DNA from: Lampris incognitus
Lineage: Eukaryota; Chordata; Actinopteri; Lampriformes; Lampridae
Reading direction: 5' to 3'
Length of the DNA stretch: 64,000 bases
Assembly: GCF_029633865.1 (NCBI RefSeq)
Contig: NC_079212.1
Coordinates: 146,097,992-146,161,991 of the forward strand
Positions 1 to 10,969 of this stretch are shown here, in pieces. Under the pieces are notes generated by a model. That model made no database searches, had not been told where the DNA came from, and was given only the letters and a program-made list of their open reading frames with translations. Numbering within the stretch: the stretch's first letter is position 1; the number at the start of each line of letters is the position of its first letter. Both the position numbers and the translations under genes were made by a program.

Positions 1-2187
1 CAAATCCACGTTTTCAGACCTCTTAAGAGGAAACCAAAGGAATCATTTTTTCAGTAGCTTTCCTTTCCTTCAGTCTTCAGAAGACCAAAAAGTGTACATT
101 TACCAGGATGTTACAGCCGCTGTTATTTAAGGCCTGGATGGCGTCTGGTCTAAGGGCGCTCACGTAGTCTATAAGTACAGGGCGCACACACTGTGCAGAC
201 GGACCACACCTTCTCATAGTCTTTTCATAGTCCGGTCGTACCAACACATACCAAAGGCCTACATTTCCCGCAATCTTGGTGCGTCGTTTTCCTTTCCCGC
301 CAGAAGTGACAGACTGTAAACCACATGGCGCTGCCCCGGACGAGGAAGAAGAGCTGCTCTGTTGCCAGGCCGTGTTGGTGTCGGAAAGAAAAACCTGGCG
401 GAGGTGGCATGTTCGACCAGTTAACAAAGGGAGGGATAGAGAGGGGGAGGTCAGCATGTTGGCGAGGGATATGAGAAGTATGGGTGAGGAAAAACATCGT
501 CTCCATACTGTATGAACGTTGTAAAGCCGCGAAGAAGAAACTAAAGAGGTTTTGCGGTGCCACGCGAAATGCATGCCGATGTGAAACAGTTTCATGCCGA
601 GCTGTGTTTTGTGCGACATCGGTACGTGGACGCTCGGGACGCGCGGTCACAGAAATTGAGCTTCGCGCGGACACGGGCAGGCGGATGTATGCGGAGGTCC
701 ACTATTGCGTCATTTTACCCCCAGCGGAGTACAATCCGTGTTTGGTACGTCAAGACTATGAACTGGCCTTTTAACTGGGACTTCCTCTGGCCAACTCATC
801 TTAATGCTAACTCGGCTTGCTTGGCCTGTCGACGTCAGATGGTTAACTTCCTGTCCTACAGGGGGCACTGTTCCATGTCCATTACTCGTCCTGCTTTGTC
901 TGCTCTCAAACGGGGGCTAGAACTGTATGATTGTACATAGAGGGCTGTCGGCATGTGATCGTATACCCCAGAGGCCTTTCTGTTCATATGGCTCTTTATG
1001 CAACAGATTGTGTTGTCTCATGTTTCACTGGTTATTGCTTCATTGGGTCAGTGCAGGAGCTGCCCAGTGCATGGGGATGGAGGCGCTCTCTCTGGCCATG
1101 TATTTTATATTTGTATTATAATTACCACGTGTTTCGTTGGATCACAGACAAGTGCTTCCTCTGTCTCGGGAGTTTTAAAGATGCAGAATGTCAAGTCACA
1201 CATCTCTGTCATTTCAGCATGTTCCGCAGAAGACAAGAAACGCGTCCATTGGATTTCTATAACTCGCTCTATTTTGAACAAAACAGCTGCAATGCAGACA
1301 AATGCGCTGCTTTTTTATTCTAAAGAAAGTGTCTCTTCTAATCAACTATTAACTATATTTAAATGTGTCAGAAAAATACTTATTTTTCACTGTTTTTTTA
1401 AATTACTCTAATCCAGAAAAGACATCTTCTCATATTGTGACAGGAGTAGCACCCTTGTTCCTGATGTTTTAGTTACTGGAAAACCACATCACATCACCGC
1501 AAAAGGACAAGAAAAACCACCACTTTCCTTATTTTCCACCACAGTGTTTAGAGTCACGGCGACCTGAGCGCTGATGTGAAACCAGCCCGGCAAGTAGCAA
1601 AGAGCCATGCTTATCCTGCTACTGTTCTTTATGTTCTTCCTTATGTTCTACACTAAACAAGCTCACAGCTGACTGTACGGCGGGGACCAGGAGGCTAAAT
1701 GAGACGATACGGCATCTTTCACGTCGTACCTTGTCCGACATCATAACACGCGCCATCCTGAACCACCATCTGAACCACACACTAACCAGCCAACCAAAGC
1801 AAATGTGTAAAGTTACTTGACGAAGATGAGTGTATATCTATGTGAAAAAGATGTATAATCTCGAGCTGTGATTTCTAATATTTCTGAGGAGTTTTACAGT
1901 CTTAAATTACAGTGTTTGTACAGACATACTATACATGTATTAGGTTGCAAAGGCTTGTCCCCCCCCCAAACCAATGATTCAGGCAAAATTCAGGGCATAA
2001 TGTATTGTCTCTACTTCCCACTCTGAATCTGATGAGATTCAAGTGACACGACTGTCTAAACCCTCCTTGTTAATGTGTGTGTTGACTGGAGGTGTCCTCT
2101 TACGATTTTACAGGAAGAACCAGTGCTAAAAATGTAGGTGTGTTATTAAAGGTGCAATGTGTAAGCTTTACCTGAATACTGACCTGA
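1..2187. other. Unassigned sequence, no recognised gene
   Basis: No protein family recognised on either strand. 240-700 is relatively CpG-rich. 900-2180 is AT-rich and UTR-like, with no convincing splice-bounded exon. Open frames here are short and overlap on opposite strands. Confidence 0.4.
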
Positions 2188-2198
2188 GAAACATTAAG

Positions 2199-2848
2199 GG
2201 GACGAGTTGTTGCCTCAAGTGAAGGAGTTCAAGTATCTCGGGGTCTTGTTCACGAGTGAGGGTAGGATGGAGCGGGAGATTGACAGCCGGATTGGTGCAG
2301 CATCAGCAGTAATGTGGACGTTGTACTGGACCGTTGTGGTGAAGAGGGAGCTGAGCCGGAAGGCAAAGCTCTCAATTTACCAGTCAGTCTTCGTTCCAAC
2401 CCTCACCTATGGTCATGAGCTTTGGTAGTGACTGGAAGAGTGAGATCACGGATACAAGCGGCTGAAATGAGTTTCCTCTGTAGGGTGTCTGGGCTCAGCC
2501 TTAGAGATAGGGTGAGGAGCTCGGACATCCGGAGGGAGCTCGGAGTAGAGCCACTGCTCCCTCGCGTCGAAAGGAGCCAGTTGAGGTGGTTCGGGCATCT
2601 GATTAGGATGCCTCCTGGGTGACTTCCTTTGGAGGTTTACCGAGCACAGCCAACTGGGAGGAGACCCCGGGGTAGACCCAGGACTCGCTGGAGGGACTAC
2701 ATGTCCAGTCTGGCCCGGGAACACCTTGGGGATTCCCCAGGGGGAGCTGAAGGGCGTTGCTGGGGAGAGGGATGTCTGGAGTGCCCTACTTAGCTTGCTG
2801 CCACCGCGACCTGACCCCGGAGAAGCGGCTGAAGATGAATGAATGAAT
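2199..2848 (+). mobile_element. Rex3-like (RTE clade) LINE, 5'-truncated, with 11-bp TSD
   Basis: Encodes the C-terminal part of an RTE-type reverse transcriptase polyprotein: [49 protein letters not shown] and RPRTRWRDYM. A TAG stop interrupts after GHELW and other frameshifts follow. The 3' end is a GATG/ATGA tail (2833-2848). Both flanks carry GAAACATTAAG (2188-2198 and 2849-2859), an 11-bp perfect target site duplication. It is 5'-truncated like most fish Rex3 copies and is dead. Confidence 0.9.
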
Positions 2849-3191
2849 GAAACATTAAGCAAGACAACCTAATTTTTAAAAATTAAATAAAAATGAAATG
2901 AGTGCATTTCCATAGCACTTTTCAAGTCCCAGAACAACTTACAGGACATGTCTGCATGACTTTCAGTATGAGACAGGAAGTGGACGCACGGTGTTTGGGG
3001 ACATCTACTGTTTTCAAACTCCTTCAGTGAACATCAGTTGGCTGATGGCTGTGAGTTTGAGACAAAACTTCAGGGGGCGTCAAACAACAACTGAACCAGT
3101 TATCTGGCCCAGTTCCTGTGTTTTTAAATGAAGAAATCTGGGCAGTCAATCAGTATCAGTCACCTGACATGTACTAGTCCTGTTATGATAG

Positions 3192-3817
3192 TGTAACCTA
3201 CAGAAAGACTCACTGGCTGATCGCCGGGGGGGGGGGGGGGGGGCGGTTCGACCCCCTTTAGTCGAGCGGTTAGCGTTGTCGTCTTGTGGTGCAGTTCATG
3301 CCAGATCGAATCCCGCAGCGGGCGGAAATATGCTCGGTTACATTGGTGGCAGCGGTTGGGTTCCGGAAGTGTGCGGATCCTGATAAGTCTCTTCGGAGCG
3401 CGGGAATAACGAACCGGGAGGGCGCGCTTCCGGGAGGGCAACTACTGTAACCAACCAAAAGACTCACTGGCCGATCACCAAGGGGTCGGTCCCCTTTAGT
3501 CGAGCGGTTAGTGATGTCGCCTTGTGGTGCAGTACACCCCGTATCGAATCCCGCACCGGGCAAGAAAATAACCAGTTACATTGGTGGCAGCGGTGGGATC
3601 CGGAAGTGTGCAGATCCTCAGAAGTCTCTTCGGAGCGCGGGAATAACGAACCGGGAGGGCGCGCTTCCGGGAGGGCGACTACTGTAACCAACCAAAAGAC
3701 TCACTGGCCGATCGCCAAGGGGTCGGTCCCCTTTAGTCGAGCGGTTAGTGATGTCGCCTTGTGGTGCAGATCACCCCGTATCGAATCCCGCACCGGGCAA
3801 GAAAATAACCGGTTACA
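3192..3817 (+). mobile_element. Miniature LTR element (TRIM-like), LTR-int-LTR-int-LTR
   Basis: Three LTRs (3192-3342, 3446-3580, 3683-3817) separate two short internal segments (3343-3445, 3581-3682). LTRs begin TGTAACC and end GGTTACA (or AGTTACA). Right after each LTR, one base in, comes TGGTGGCAGCGG...; the 3582-3599 copy reads TGGTGGCAGCGGTGGGAT, complementary (from memory) to the 3' end of a tRNA-Leu including CCA. Each internal segment ends in a GGGAGGG purine tract next to the following LTR. ATAG flanks both sides (3188-3191, 3818-3821). The LTR holds an A-box (TAGTCGAGCGG, 3497-3507) and a near B-box (GTATCGAATCC, 3541-3551). There is no coding capacity. The extra LTR-int unit suggests unequal recombination. 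Confidence 0.8.
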
Positions 3818-5044
3818 ATAGTTACACGTAGGGAATGCAGAACTATTACACATGGCACCTTTAAGTATTGGGGAACTCGATGCGTTGTCTTACTAACTGG
3901 ACTCTTACATGACCAATTTTTGCAGGTAAGATGTGTGATTTGTATAACGTGGATTGTAATGGAAATGAATGTTTCATAAGGGTTTTATATGACTGGTTTT
4001 TAAGTGCATGTAGCTGGTGGTGGGAGTACGTGCTGACGGTAACTGTTGTGTCAATACAGTTTTATGTGTTAATCTGCACACCTGTTAATGGGAAGGGGGA
4101 ATCTGTTCTCGTTGGCGCTTGATTCCATTAAGGCACAGGGAGAGGAGAGGCTCTTGACGCACACGCGGCCATATTGGAACGAGATGTCCCGAACCACACC
4201 GAGTACCGACCTGTGCGTTTTCAGTGACGTCACAGGAAATGACCCGTATTCCGTCCTAAATGATTTGAATCACCCGCTTTCAATTCAGCGCTTATCTTTC
4301 TCAGCATCGTAACATTAAGGTTTTATTTCTAGTAATCTACTGATTCTGTTTTTATGTGGGGCATTGGGGGTAGATTTTTGTTTCAAAGTAGTGAATGTAC
4401 ACAGTTGGTATTTGGGTTGATGAAATAAAATGGTGGATTGAATAAACCAAGGCCGTTTTGTTTTTATTTTGTTGTTTTCTCTTCTTAATGCGATTTTGTT
4501 TTCTGCTTTGAATTACATGCCGACTGTGAACCCAACTCTAACTTGGAGGCAGGATGGCGAGTTAACATCAGTTTGTCCATGTGGCAGAGCTCGTGACTCA
4601 TGATAATAAATTGCCCTGGCGAAGCGTGGCTCTGGACCCTGGGCCTTCAGTAGGACCACATGTGCCAATAAAAAAAAATCAAACAAGGCAATAAAAATAA
4701 TAGCTACAGCCCTGTCACATGGAAGTTCAGCATATTAAAGATTTATTTTTCCTGACTGGCTTCACAACACACAAAGGCGACCTTACAATCCAGCTTCTAG
4801 TATACCCCTCTGGTCAAGCGTTTTTAAAACACACTAAAATAATTTACAGAGGCCTCATTAGAACAGCAGATGTCAGCAGAAGTTGCATAATTTCAAGATA
4901 GAATGAAAACAGAGAAAACCAGCCGACTATTGAAAAAAGCTGCGTACTCACCAAATGAAGATCACTTGAAAACAAAGTCCATCCCACGATCCTTTTTTTT
5001 TTCTCTTCTTACTTTCCAATTTTCAAGTTTTTTTGGAACAGGTA
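3818..5044. other. Unassigned AT-rich sequence
   Basis: No gene recognised. AATAAA motifs near 4423-4446 on the plus strand could end an unrelated transcript. 4670-5040 may include the degraded 3' flank of the minus-strand L1 that follows. Confidence 0.3.
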
Positions 5045-6757
5045 TACAAGACACACGAACAACAATAACAAAAGAAGAAACGTGTGGACAGCACCTCCCT
5101 CAACCACTGCAAAAATTATGGCGCTTTATTGCACTTCCAGTTAAATAGGATCAGTCTGCGTGCTAGTAATGAGGCAAATCCTGCAAAGTTGTGACCTTAC
5201 AGTTAGGGGGCGGTATGCCAAAGATGGCTGTGTGAAAATCAGGGTTTATGGTCTGTTTACAGATATGTGAGAATACATTAAATATCTGTCCCCAATAACT
5301 GTTGAGGGAGGGGCATGCCCAGAACATGTGTCCCACCGAGGCTGGACTATGGCTGCACCTCAGACAGCCAGGGTCTGTGGTGGGAAAGATTCTGGCAAGC
5401 TTGTCCCCCGAGTAGTGAAGACGGTGAAGCACCTTAAACTGAATTAACCCATGTCGTATACACAATGAAGACGTATGAATACGAGTTAAGCTGTCCCGCC
5501 ATGCCTCTTCAGAAAGCTCTACACCCAGCTCTCTCTCCCATGCAGTTTTTGTTTTGTTCCAGGATATCTGTTTCAATCCCTGTATCAGTGTGTAAATTAT
5601 AGAGACCCGTCTCTTCCCAAAGGGATCCATCTCTAGAATAACATCTAATTGGCTCCTGGGTGGCAGATACGGAAATGAGGGAAACACTTTCTTGGCAAAA
5701 CTACAGATTTGAAGGTATCTAAAAAAATGGGATCTGGGTATGTTATGGTCTTTGGCAAGTGTTTCAAATGAGGTGAATGTTCCATCTTTAAATAGATCAC
5801 AGAAAAACACCAGTCCATTTCTATGCCAAAGTTGAAATGCGTTATCTAACACAGATGACAAGAAGAATTGATTATTTGCTACTGGAAGAAGACCGCTAGC
5901 ATGCTTTAATCCAAAATGCCTCCTAAACTGGAGCCATATCCTAAGTGAAGCTTTAACCACCGGGTTTGTTATTTGTATGTTACGATTATGTGGTAGTGGA
6001 GAGGTGAATATCGGTAAAGGATTGGATAAGAGTTCCATGTGAACCAAACCTGTACCCTGTTGATTCTTATATGTAAATGCCCAATGTAAAAGTTTTAAAA
6101 TGTTCGCAGCCCAATAGTAACAAATAAAGTTAGGCAAGCCTAATCCCCCTGTCTCCTTAGGGACCTCCAAGTATATTTTCTTCATCCTGGGGTTTGAATT
6201 GTTCCAGATGAATGATGAAATTAATCTATCTAATTGTTGAAAAGTTGTCTTAGGTATGAATATGGGAATCATTTGAAAAAGATAGAGAAATCTGGGTAAG
6301 ACTGACATTTTAACTGTATTAATGCGGCCCGCTAATGAAATTGGTAGCGTTGACCACTTTTTAAAATCTTGTTTTGTTCGTTCTATTAGTGTTTTAAAGT
6401 TATTGTTATATAACCTCCCCATTGTATGAGTGACTTTGATTCCTAAATATGTAAATACATTATGTTCAAGTTTAAATGGAAAGCTAGAGTAGTCTCTATC
6501 AGTGTGGTTAATCGGAAAAAGCCCGCTTTTGAATAGTTTATCTTATAACCTGACAGGCGACCAAAGTTATCCAAGGTAAGTAATATTCTTGGTATGGATT
6601 CTGTTGGGTATATATACCAACAGGTCATCTGCATAAAGTGATACCTTATGCAATTTACTGCCTCGTGAGATACCTTTAATGCCATCCTCTGCCCTAAGAG
6701 CTATAGCGAGTGGCTGAATAGCCAAATTGAACAGGTAAGGAGAGAGGCTGCATTCCT
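5045..6757 (-). mobile_element. L1-like LINE ORF2 fragment, 5'-truncated
   Basis: Minus-strand reading gives the reverse transcriptase YADDLLVYI box (about 6600), then the typical L1 ORF2 C-terminal half. That half includes FKKWSTLPISLAGRINTVKM, LPRFLYLFQMIPIFIP and GGLGLPNF, and a Cys-rich end (GCLRCSHSPASVGHMFWACP). A 419-codon frame is open at 5163-6422, and frameshifts separate it from the RT part. The 5' break at about 6757 falls inside the hAT transposase relic. Inactive. Confidence 0.85.
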
Positions 6758-8240
6758 TACGATCCTTTTTAACAAAGTGTGCAATTGCTGGGTCGTACAG
6801 TTTGTCCTTTGACTTCAACTCCATAAGAAGTTCTTTCTCAACTGAGATTAAAACCAAGGCTGACAGACGAGCCTGTCCAGTGCTGCTTCTTGTGTACGTT
6901 TTTATCTTTTCCAGTGCCGAGAATGTTCTCTATATGGAAGCTGTGGACACAGGGATGATTAAGACCAGGCAAGTGAGAAGGTGGAGTTGGGGCGTACTTT
7001 CAGTCAGTCCCTTTTGCTGGAGAAAATGGAGGAGATCAGAGGGGCTCCGTCCTTCCAAGTCAGACATAGCGTACATACACATCGCGCAGTCTTCAGATGG
7101 GGTGTGTTGAAGTGGCACCCATAACTTTCCTCCAGATTGCAGAGAGCCGTGTTGGGGAAGCTCTGCCCATATGCAGTAAACTGCTGTGGATCTAGTAGTG
7201 CAAGAAACAAGAGTCTCTCGTGGTCTTTGAACCTGTCCCTCACCTGTGTGTGCAGGTTGTCCATTATCCCACTGTGCAGTTGTTGGTAATGAGTGCGCAC
7301 GTCATACTGCGCTCCAGCCTGCTGCCTTCTGGGTACCCCAGTCTCACCAACTGTTTCCCCATAGATGGCGTGGAAGCTCACCGTCTCCCTCTCAATGGTG
7401 TCACAAAAGTCACTAATCCTCTTCAGAAAAAAACTGCATGTCCAACACTTTAGTCTGCAGAATGTCAAACAGCACATCCGAGTGTGCAAAGATGGAGTTG
7501 GAGGTAGCCGGAAGGAAACGGAACTCGGACAATAAGGTTGACAGACCCATCTGCACAGCAAACGCTGTCAGCACCAAAGTCCTCGTGATGATCTACAATC
7601 TGCTCAAACACCTCTCGTAGCTCTTCTCCCCTCTCCTACATTGTGTTGACCAAGCAAGATGAATACGTCCACCGTGTTGGGGCAACTCCGGGTAGTCGGC
7701 GCTGACATATGTCATCCAATAATTTTATGCGCTTAGGGGATCTTGAGAAAAACGCTGCCAGGCCACTGAGATGGGTAAAAAATAAGATTTTGCATTCCCT
7801 GATCTTCGCAGCACCCTGAGACGTGACCAAACTGTGCGCATAGCAGTGAACGAACAATGCCTGTGGGATTGCTTCCTTTACCCTGGCCTGAACTCCATGT
7901 AGGCCAGAGTTCATCACTGCTGCTCCATCATAACACTGAGCAACTACTTTTGAAGTGCATCCGACCTCGTTAAGAAAGGCAAGAATGCGAGCTGCAACAG
8001 CCTCCGCCCGCAGCGACATCCTCGAATCTGAAAAAACCCTCCTTCACGCCACTGTCACTGACGTAACGTAACACAAGTGACATCTGTGCTGAGTTACTCA
8101 CGTGGGTTGTCTCATCAAGCATGACCGCTACAAATGGTGTGTTCCGCACCTCATCTTTCATTGCATCCCATAACACCTCGGCGGTGACACTGATCAGGTC
8201 ATTCTGGATTTTGCTTGACATATCAGCAAACGCCTTAGAT

Positions 8241-8433
8241 CAGTGGTGTCCAACCCTGCTCGTGGAGATCTACCCTCCTGTCGGTTTTCACTCCAACCCT
8301 GATTTAACACATCTGACTCAATAAATCAAGGTCTTCGTCAGTAGGTAATTAGTAGAATCGGGTGTGTTACATTAGGGTTGGAGTGAAAAACGGCAGCATG
8401 GTAGCTCTCCAGGAGCAGGGTTAGACACCACTG
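8241..8433. mobile_element. hAT-type MITE inside hAT transposase
   Basis: A 193-bp near-palindrome beginning CAGTGGTGTCCAACCCTGCT and ending in its inverted copy (CAGGGTTAGACACCACTG). Flanks are CCTTAGAT (8233-8240) and CCTCAGAT (8434-8441), an 8-bp target duplication with one mismatch. It interrupts the transposase reading frame between two recognisable hAT segments. Confidence 0.9.
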
Positions 8434-8624
8434 CCTCAGATGTTGCCAGGTGGCATCTCAGCTCATTGTCATATTCAGCTAAGTAGTCCAACAACTCCAA
8501 ATAATTCCCCTTGTTCGCCAATTTTCTGCTCTCGTCATGTCCTCTAAACGGTAGTTCCTATTTCCCCCAAAACACCACAGTGTGGATGAGCCGTTTCAAA
8601 ACCTCCCTGTTCTGTCTCACCTAT

Positions 8625-9103
8625 GGGCAGAGATACTATGTGTCACTAGAAACTGAATTTGGATCATTTGTATTTGAATTTGAATTGCTCAACTAGAATA
8701 ATTGCATTGACAAACTGAACCTGAATAGCATAATTTGAAACTGAATTTAGTAGTTTGGAGGTGGATGTCAATAAACTTGAAACTGAATGTAACATTATGA
8801 AATTGAATTGTTGAATTCATTTGCTCCAAAACTATTTGATCCTCACTGAAATTAGAGTTGAATTTTCAGTGAGGTTGAGGATCAAGGCTGATTCCAGACA
8901 TTTTGCGACCCCCCCCCCCAAAAAAAAGGTAGCACCGGTGCGACTTCACAATTAATGAACGTTTAGAAAAAATATATTTTTTAGCCGTCTGACTAAAACT
9001 GTTTTGGTCTGATTGTCAAATCACGTGCTGGTGCGACAATCTGGAACAGGTAGTGTGGTGACATTTCTGCGCATGCTCACCTTCTGGTTGTGTGCAGCGG
9101 TCT
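8625..9103. other. AT-rich insertion of unknown class inside hAT relic
   Basis: Sequence between two hAT-coding segments that matches neither. 8640-8880 repeats AAACTGAATTTGAATT-like words. 8900-8960 has a C9/A8 run next to GCACCGGTGCGACTT, which is reminiscent of a DNA-transposon end. No coding frame. Confidence 0.4.
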
Positions 9104-9372
9104 CTCCGCTGCATGTCTCTCCGCTGTTGCTCTCTCAGCTGCATGTCTCTCCGCTGTTGCTCCCTCAGCTGCATGTCTCTCCGCTGCATGTCTCTCCCTC
9201 AGCTGCATGTCTCTCCGCTGTTGCTCCCTCAGCTGCATGTCTCTCCGCTGCATGTCTCTCCCTCAGCTGCATGTCTCTCCGCTGTTGCTCCCTCCGCTGC
9301 GTGTCTCTCCGCTGTTGCTCCCTCAGGTGCATGTCTCTCCGCTGCACGTCCCTCCGCTGTTGCTCCCTCAGC
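9104..9372. repeat. 15-bp minisatellite (CTCCGCTGTTGCTCC / CTCAGCTGCATGTCT)
   Basis: About 18 copies of a 15-bp unit, alternating GCATGTCTCTCCGCT and GTTGCTCCCTCAGCT variants. Because 15 is a multiple of three, every frame stays open. It begins inside the minus-strand hAT reading frame just after NTFG. Confidence 0.9.
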
Positions 9373-9829
9373 TACAGGGGTGTTTCCAAAGGTGTTCAGA
9401 GAAACAGTGGCACGCAGGTGTCCGGGGGGTGGACTGACGTCTCAGAGCTGCTTTACTTAAGCAACTGAAATGACTAAACCCTGTGCTGGACCAGCGCCCC
9501 CTGTCGGGATTAAAAAACAAGCGGTCCCAGCAGTACAGCCTGTTGGTGCGCAGGCTGCCCGCTAGCCACGGATAGCGGCTAGCTTGAAAACGCCTCTGGT
9601 AGCTTCTGGCAGCTTGCACCAATCCTGGCAAGGCGGGTGACGGTCGACTTTTCTGGATTCTTTCTAATTTTTCCTGAAAAGGCAAGTCTGGAAAATGGAG
9701 TTTCGATTAACTCAGCCAAGCGATGTCCTTCGCTAACTGCCGCCATGTCGCTGCTGTCTACAGCCTCCGCCTTCGTTCCGTCGTCTCTTCATCCCGCCGC
9801 CCGCTCACTGACTACCTGACTACCCGGAA

Positions 9830-10010
9830 ATGTCGGGATATTGTCCCGCCCACAACGCCACAGCATATGATTGGCTAGACAGCTGTCGGTTACAGCTACC
9901 GAGGGTCCCGATACGGGGGAGCCGCTGATTCGCCCAGATACCGTCGCAAGAAAGACTGTGATTGGTCCATTTCCCGTTCCGTTACATTAACCCACAGTTT
10001 GCAGACACAT
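9830..10010 (-). promoter_or_regulatory. Possible promoter of the hAT relic
   Basis: Upstream of the hAT start the minus strand has two CCAAT boxes (near 9970 and 9872) in GC-rich sequence. It is consistent with a promoter, but this is inferred from position and motif only. Confidence 0.25.
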
Positions 10011-10118
10011 CAGTCCCCGTTTATAACGACGATCTAGAAATGATTACTATTATTTCAGTCAATAAAAATAATCGAAAAAAATTCTTTCAATTTTTTTTGG
10101 GCATTCACCGAATACCAG

Positions 10119-10253
10119 TGTAAACTACTAATAAGACACGTTAGCCGCTAGCTAACGGGTCTGACCCTTTAGCCGAGCGGTTAGTGACGTCGCCTTGTGG
10201 TGCAGTACACCCCGTATCGAATCCCGCACCGGGCAAAAAAATAACCGGTTACA
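10119..10253 (+). mobile_element. Solo LTR of the TRIM-like element (Leu subfamily 1)
   Basis: 135 bp, the same length as the LTRs at 3446-3580 and 3683-3817. It starts TGTAAAC and ends CGGTTACA. The A-box TAGCCGAGCGG (10170-10180) matches the Pol III consensus, and a near B-box (GTATCGAATCC) is at 10214-10224. No clear target duplication. Confidence 0.7.
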
Positions 10254-10269
10254 CCTTGAAGGTCCAGAG

Positions 10270-10463
10270 CAGTGGTACCCAACCCTGCTCCTAGAGAGCT
10301 CCCATCCTGCCGTTTTTTCACTCCAACCCTAATTTGACACACCTACTACTACTAATTACCTACTGACCAAGACCTTCACTAACGGAACCAGATGTGTTAA
10401 ATCAGGGTTGGAGTGAAAACCGGCAGCAGGGTAGCTCTCCCGGAGCAGGGTTGGGCACCACTG
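10270..10463. mobile_element. hAT-type MITE with perfect 8-bp TSD
   Basis: A 194-bp near-palindrome, CAGTGGTACCCAACCCTGCT to CAGGGTTGGGCACCACTG, of the same family as 8241-8433. GTCCAGAG flanks both sides (10262-10269, 10464-10471). Confidence 0.93.
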
Positions 10464-10969
10464 GTCCAGAGGGTTCCCTCTGAAACTGGGTATTCCTTCT
10501 TTCTGACAAAGTTTAGCTAGAGAAGGCTTAAAGCAAGCAAGCCCGTCAACCCATAATGCATTGCACCCTTCTAATATTCTTCTCGTTCTGGGCCCGGATT
10601 TAAGCGCAGAGCTGCTGTGGGTTTCGGGCAGAATGGAGCGAATCAGACTTTGCATAAAGTAAGAACGTTGTGGGCCCTGGCCTGGTCTTCTTGACGTGGG
10701 GCGATGAGTCTAAAGTGAGACTGCCTAAGCCAAAACAGTACCACCAGTGACTGTAGTGGAAAAGTCTGGTCAGACTGGGACATTTCCAGTCTGTCATTAG
10801 AATCATTTCATCAGAAACGTCCTGTTGTATGGATTAAATAAAATGGCTGAATGATTCCTGAATAATATTGTTCAGTGAACAACATGTATTCAGACTTGAT
10901 CGGTTTGTATTTGTCCAGTGCTGCCAGTGCAGTGTGACACCACGTTCGTGCAACAGGGAGGAAGACGTG

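Larger units (their letters stand above)
6758..9746 (-). pseudogene. hAT transposase relic (ZMYM1-like, TTF zinc finger and dimerisation domain)
   Basis: Read on the minus strand from a possible ATG at 9746. The TTF-type zinc-finger region is at 9700-9380 (FQEKLERIQKSRPSPALPGL, then a Trp/Cys-rich segment). FRGHDES and NYLELLDYLAEYDNELRCHL are at 8600-8440. VMLDETTHVSNSAQ and AQCYDGAAVMNSGL follow at 8150-7900. The FSRSPKR and CQRRLPGVAPTRW block is near 7700. The C-terminal dimerisation block with PVSTASI is near 6950, ending KKDRK near 6758. It is broken by frameshifts, a MITE (8241-8433), an AT-rich insertion (about 8625-9103), a minisatellite and a truncating L1. Non-functional domesticated-type or autonomous hAT relic. 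Confidence 0.85.

Noticed and set aside
3192..3817. Tandem tRNA genes
   Set aside because: Acceptor stems do not pair. LTR-like ends, primer site and purine tract explain the repeats better.
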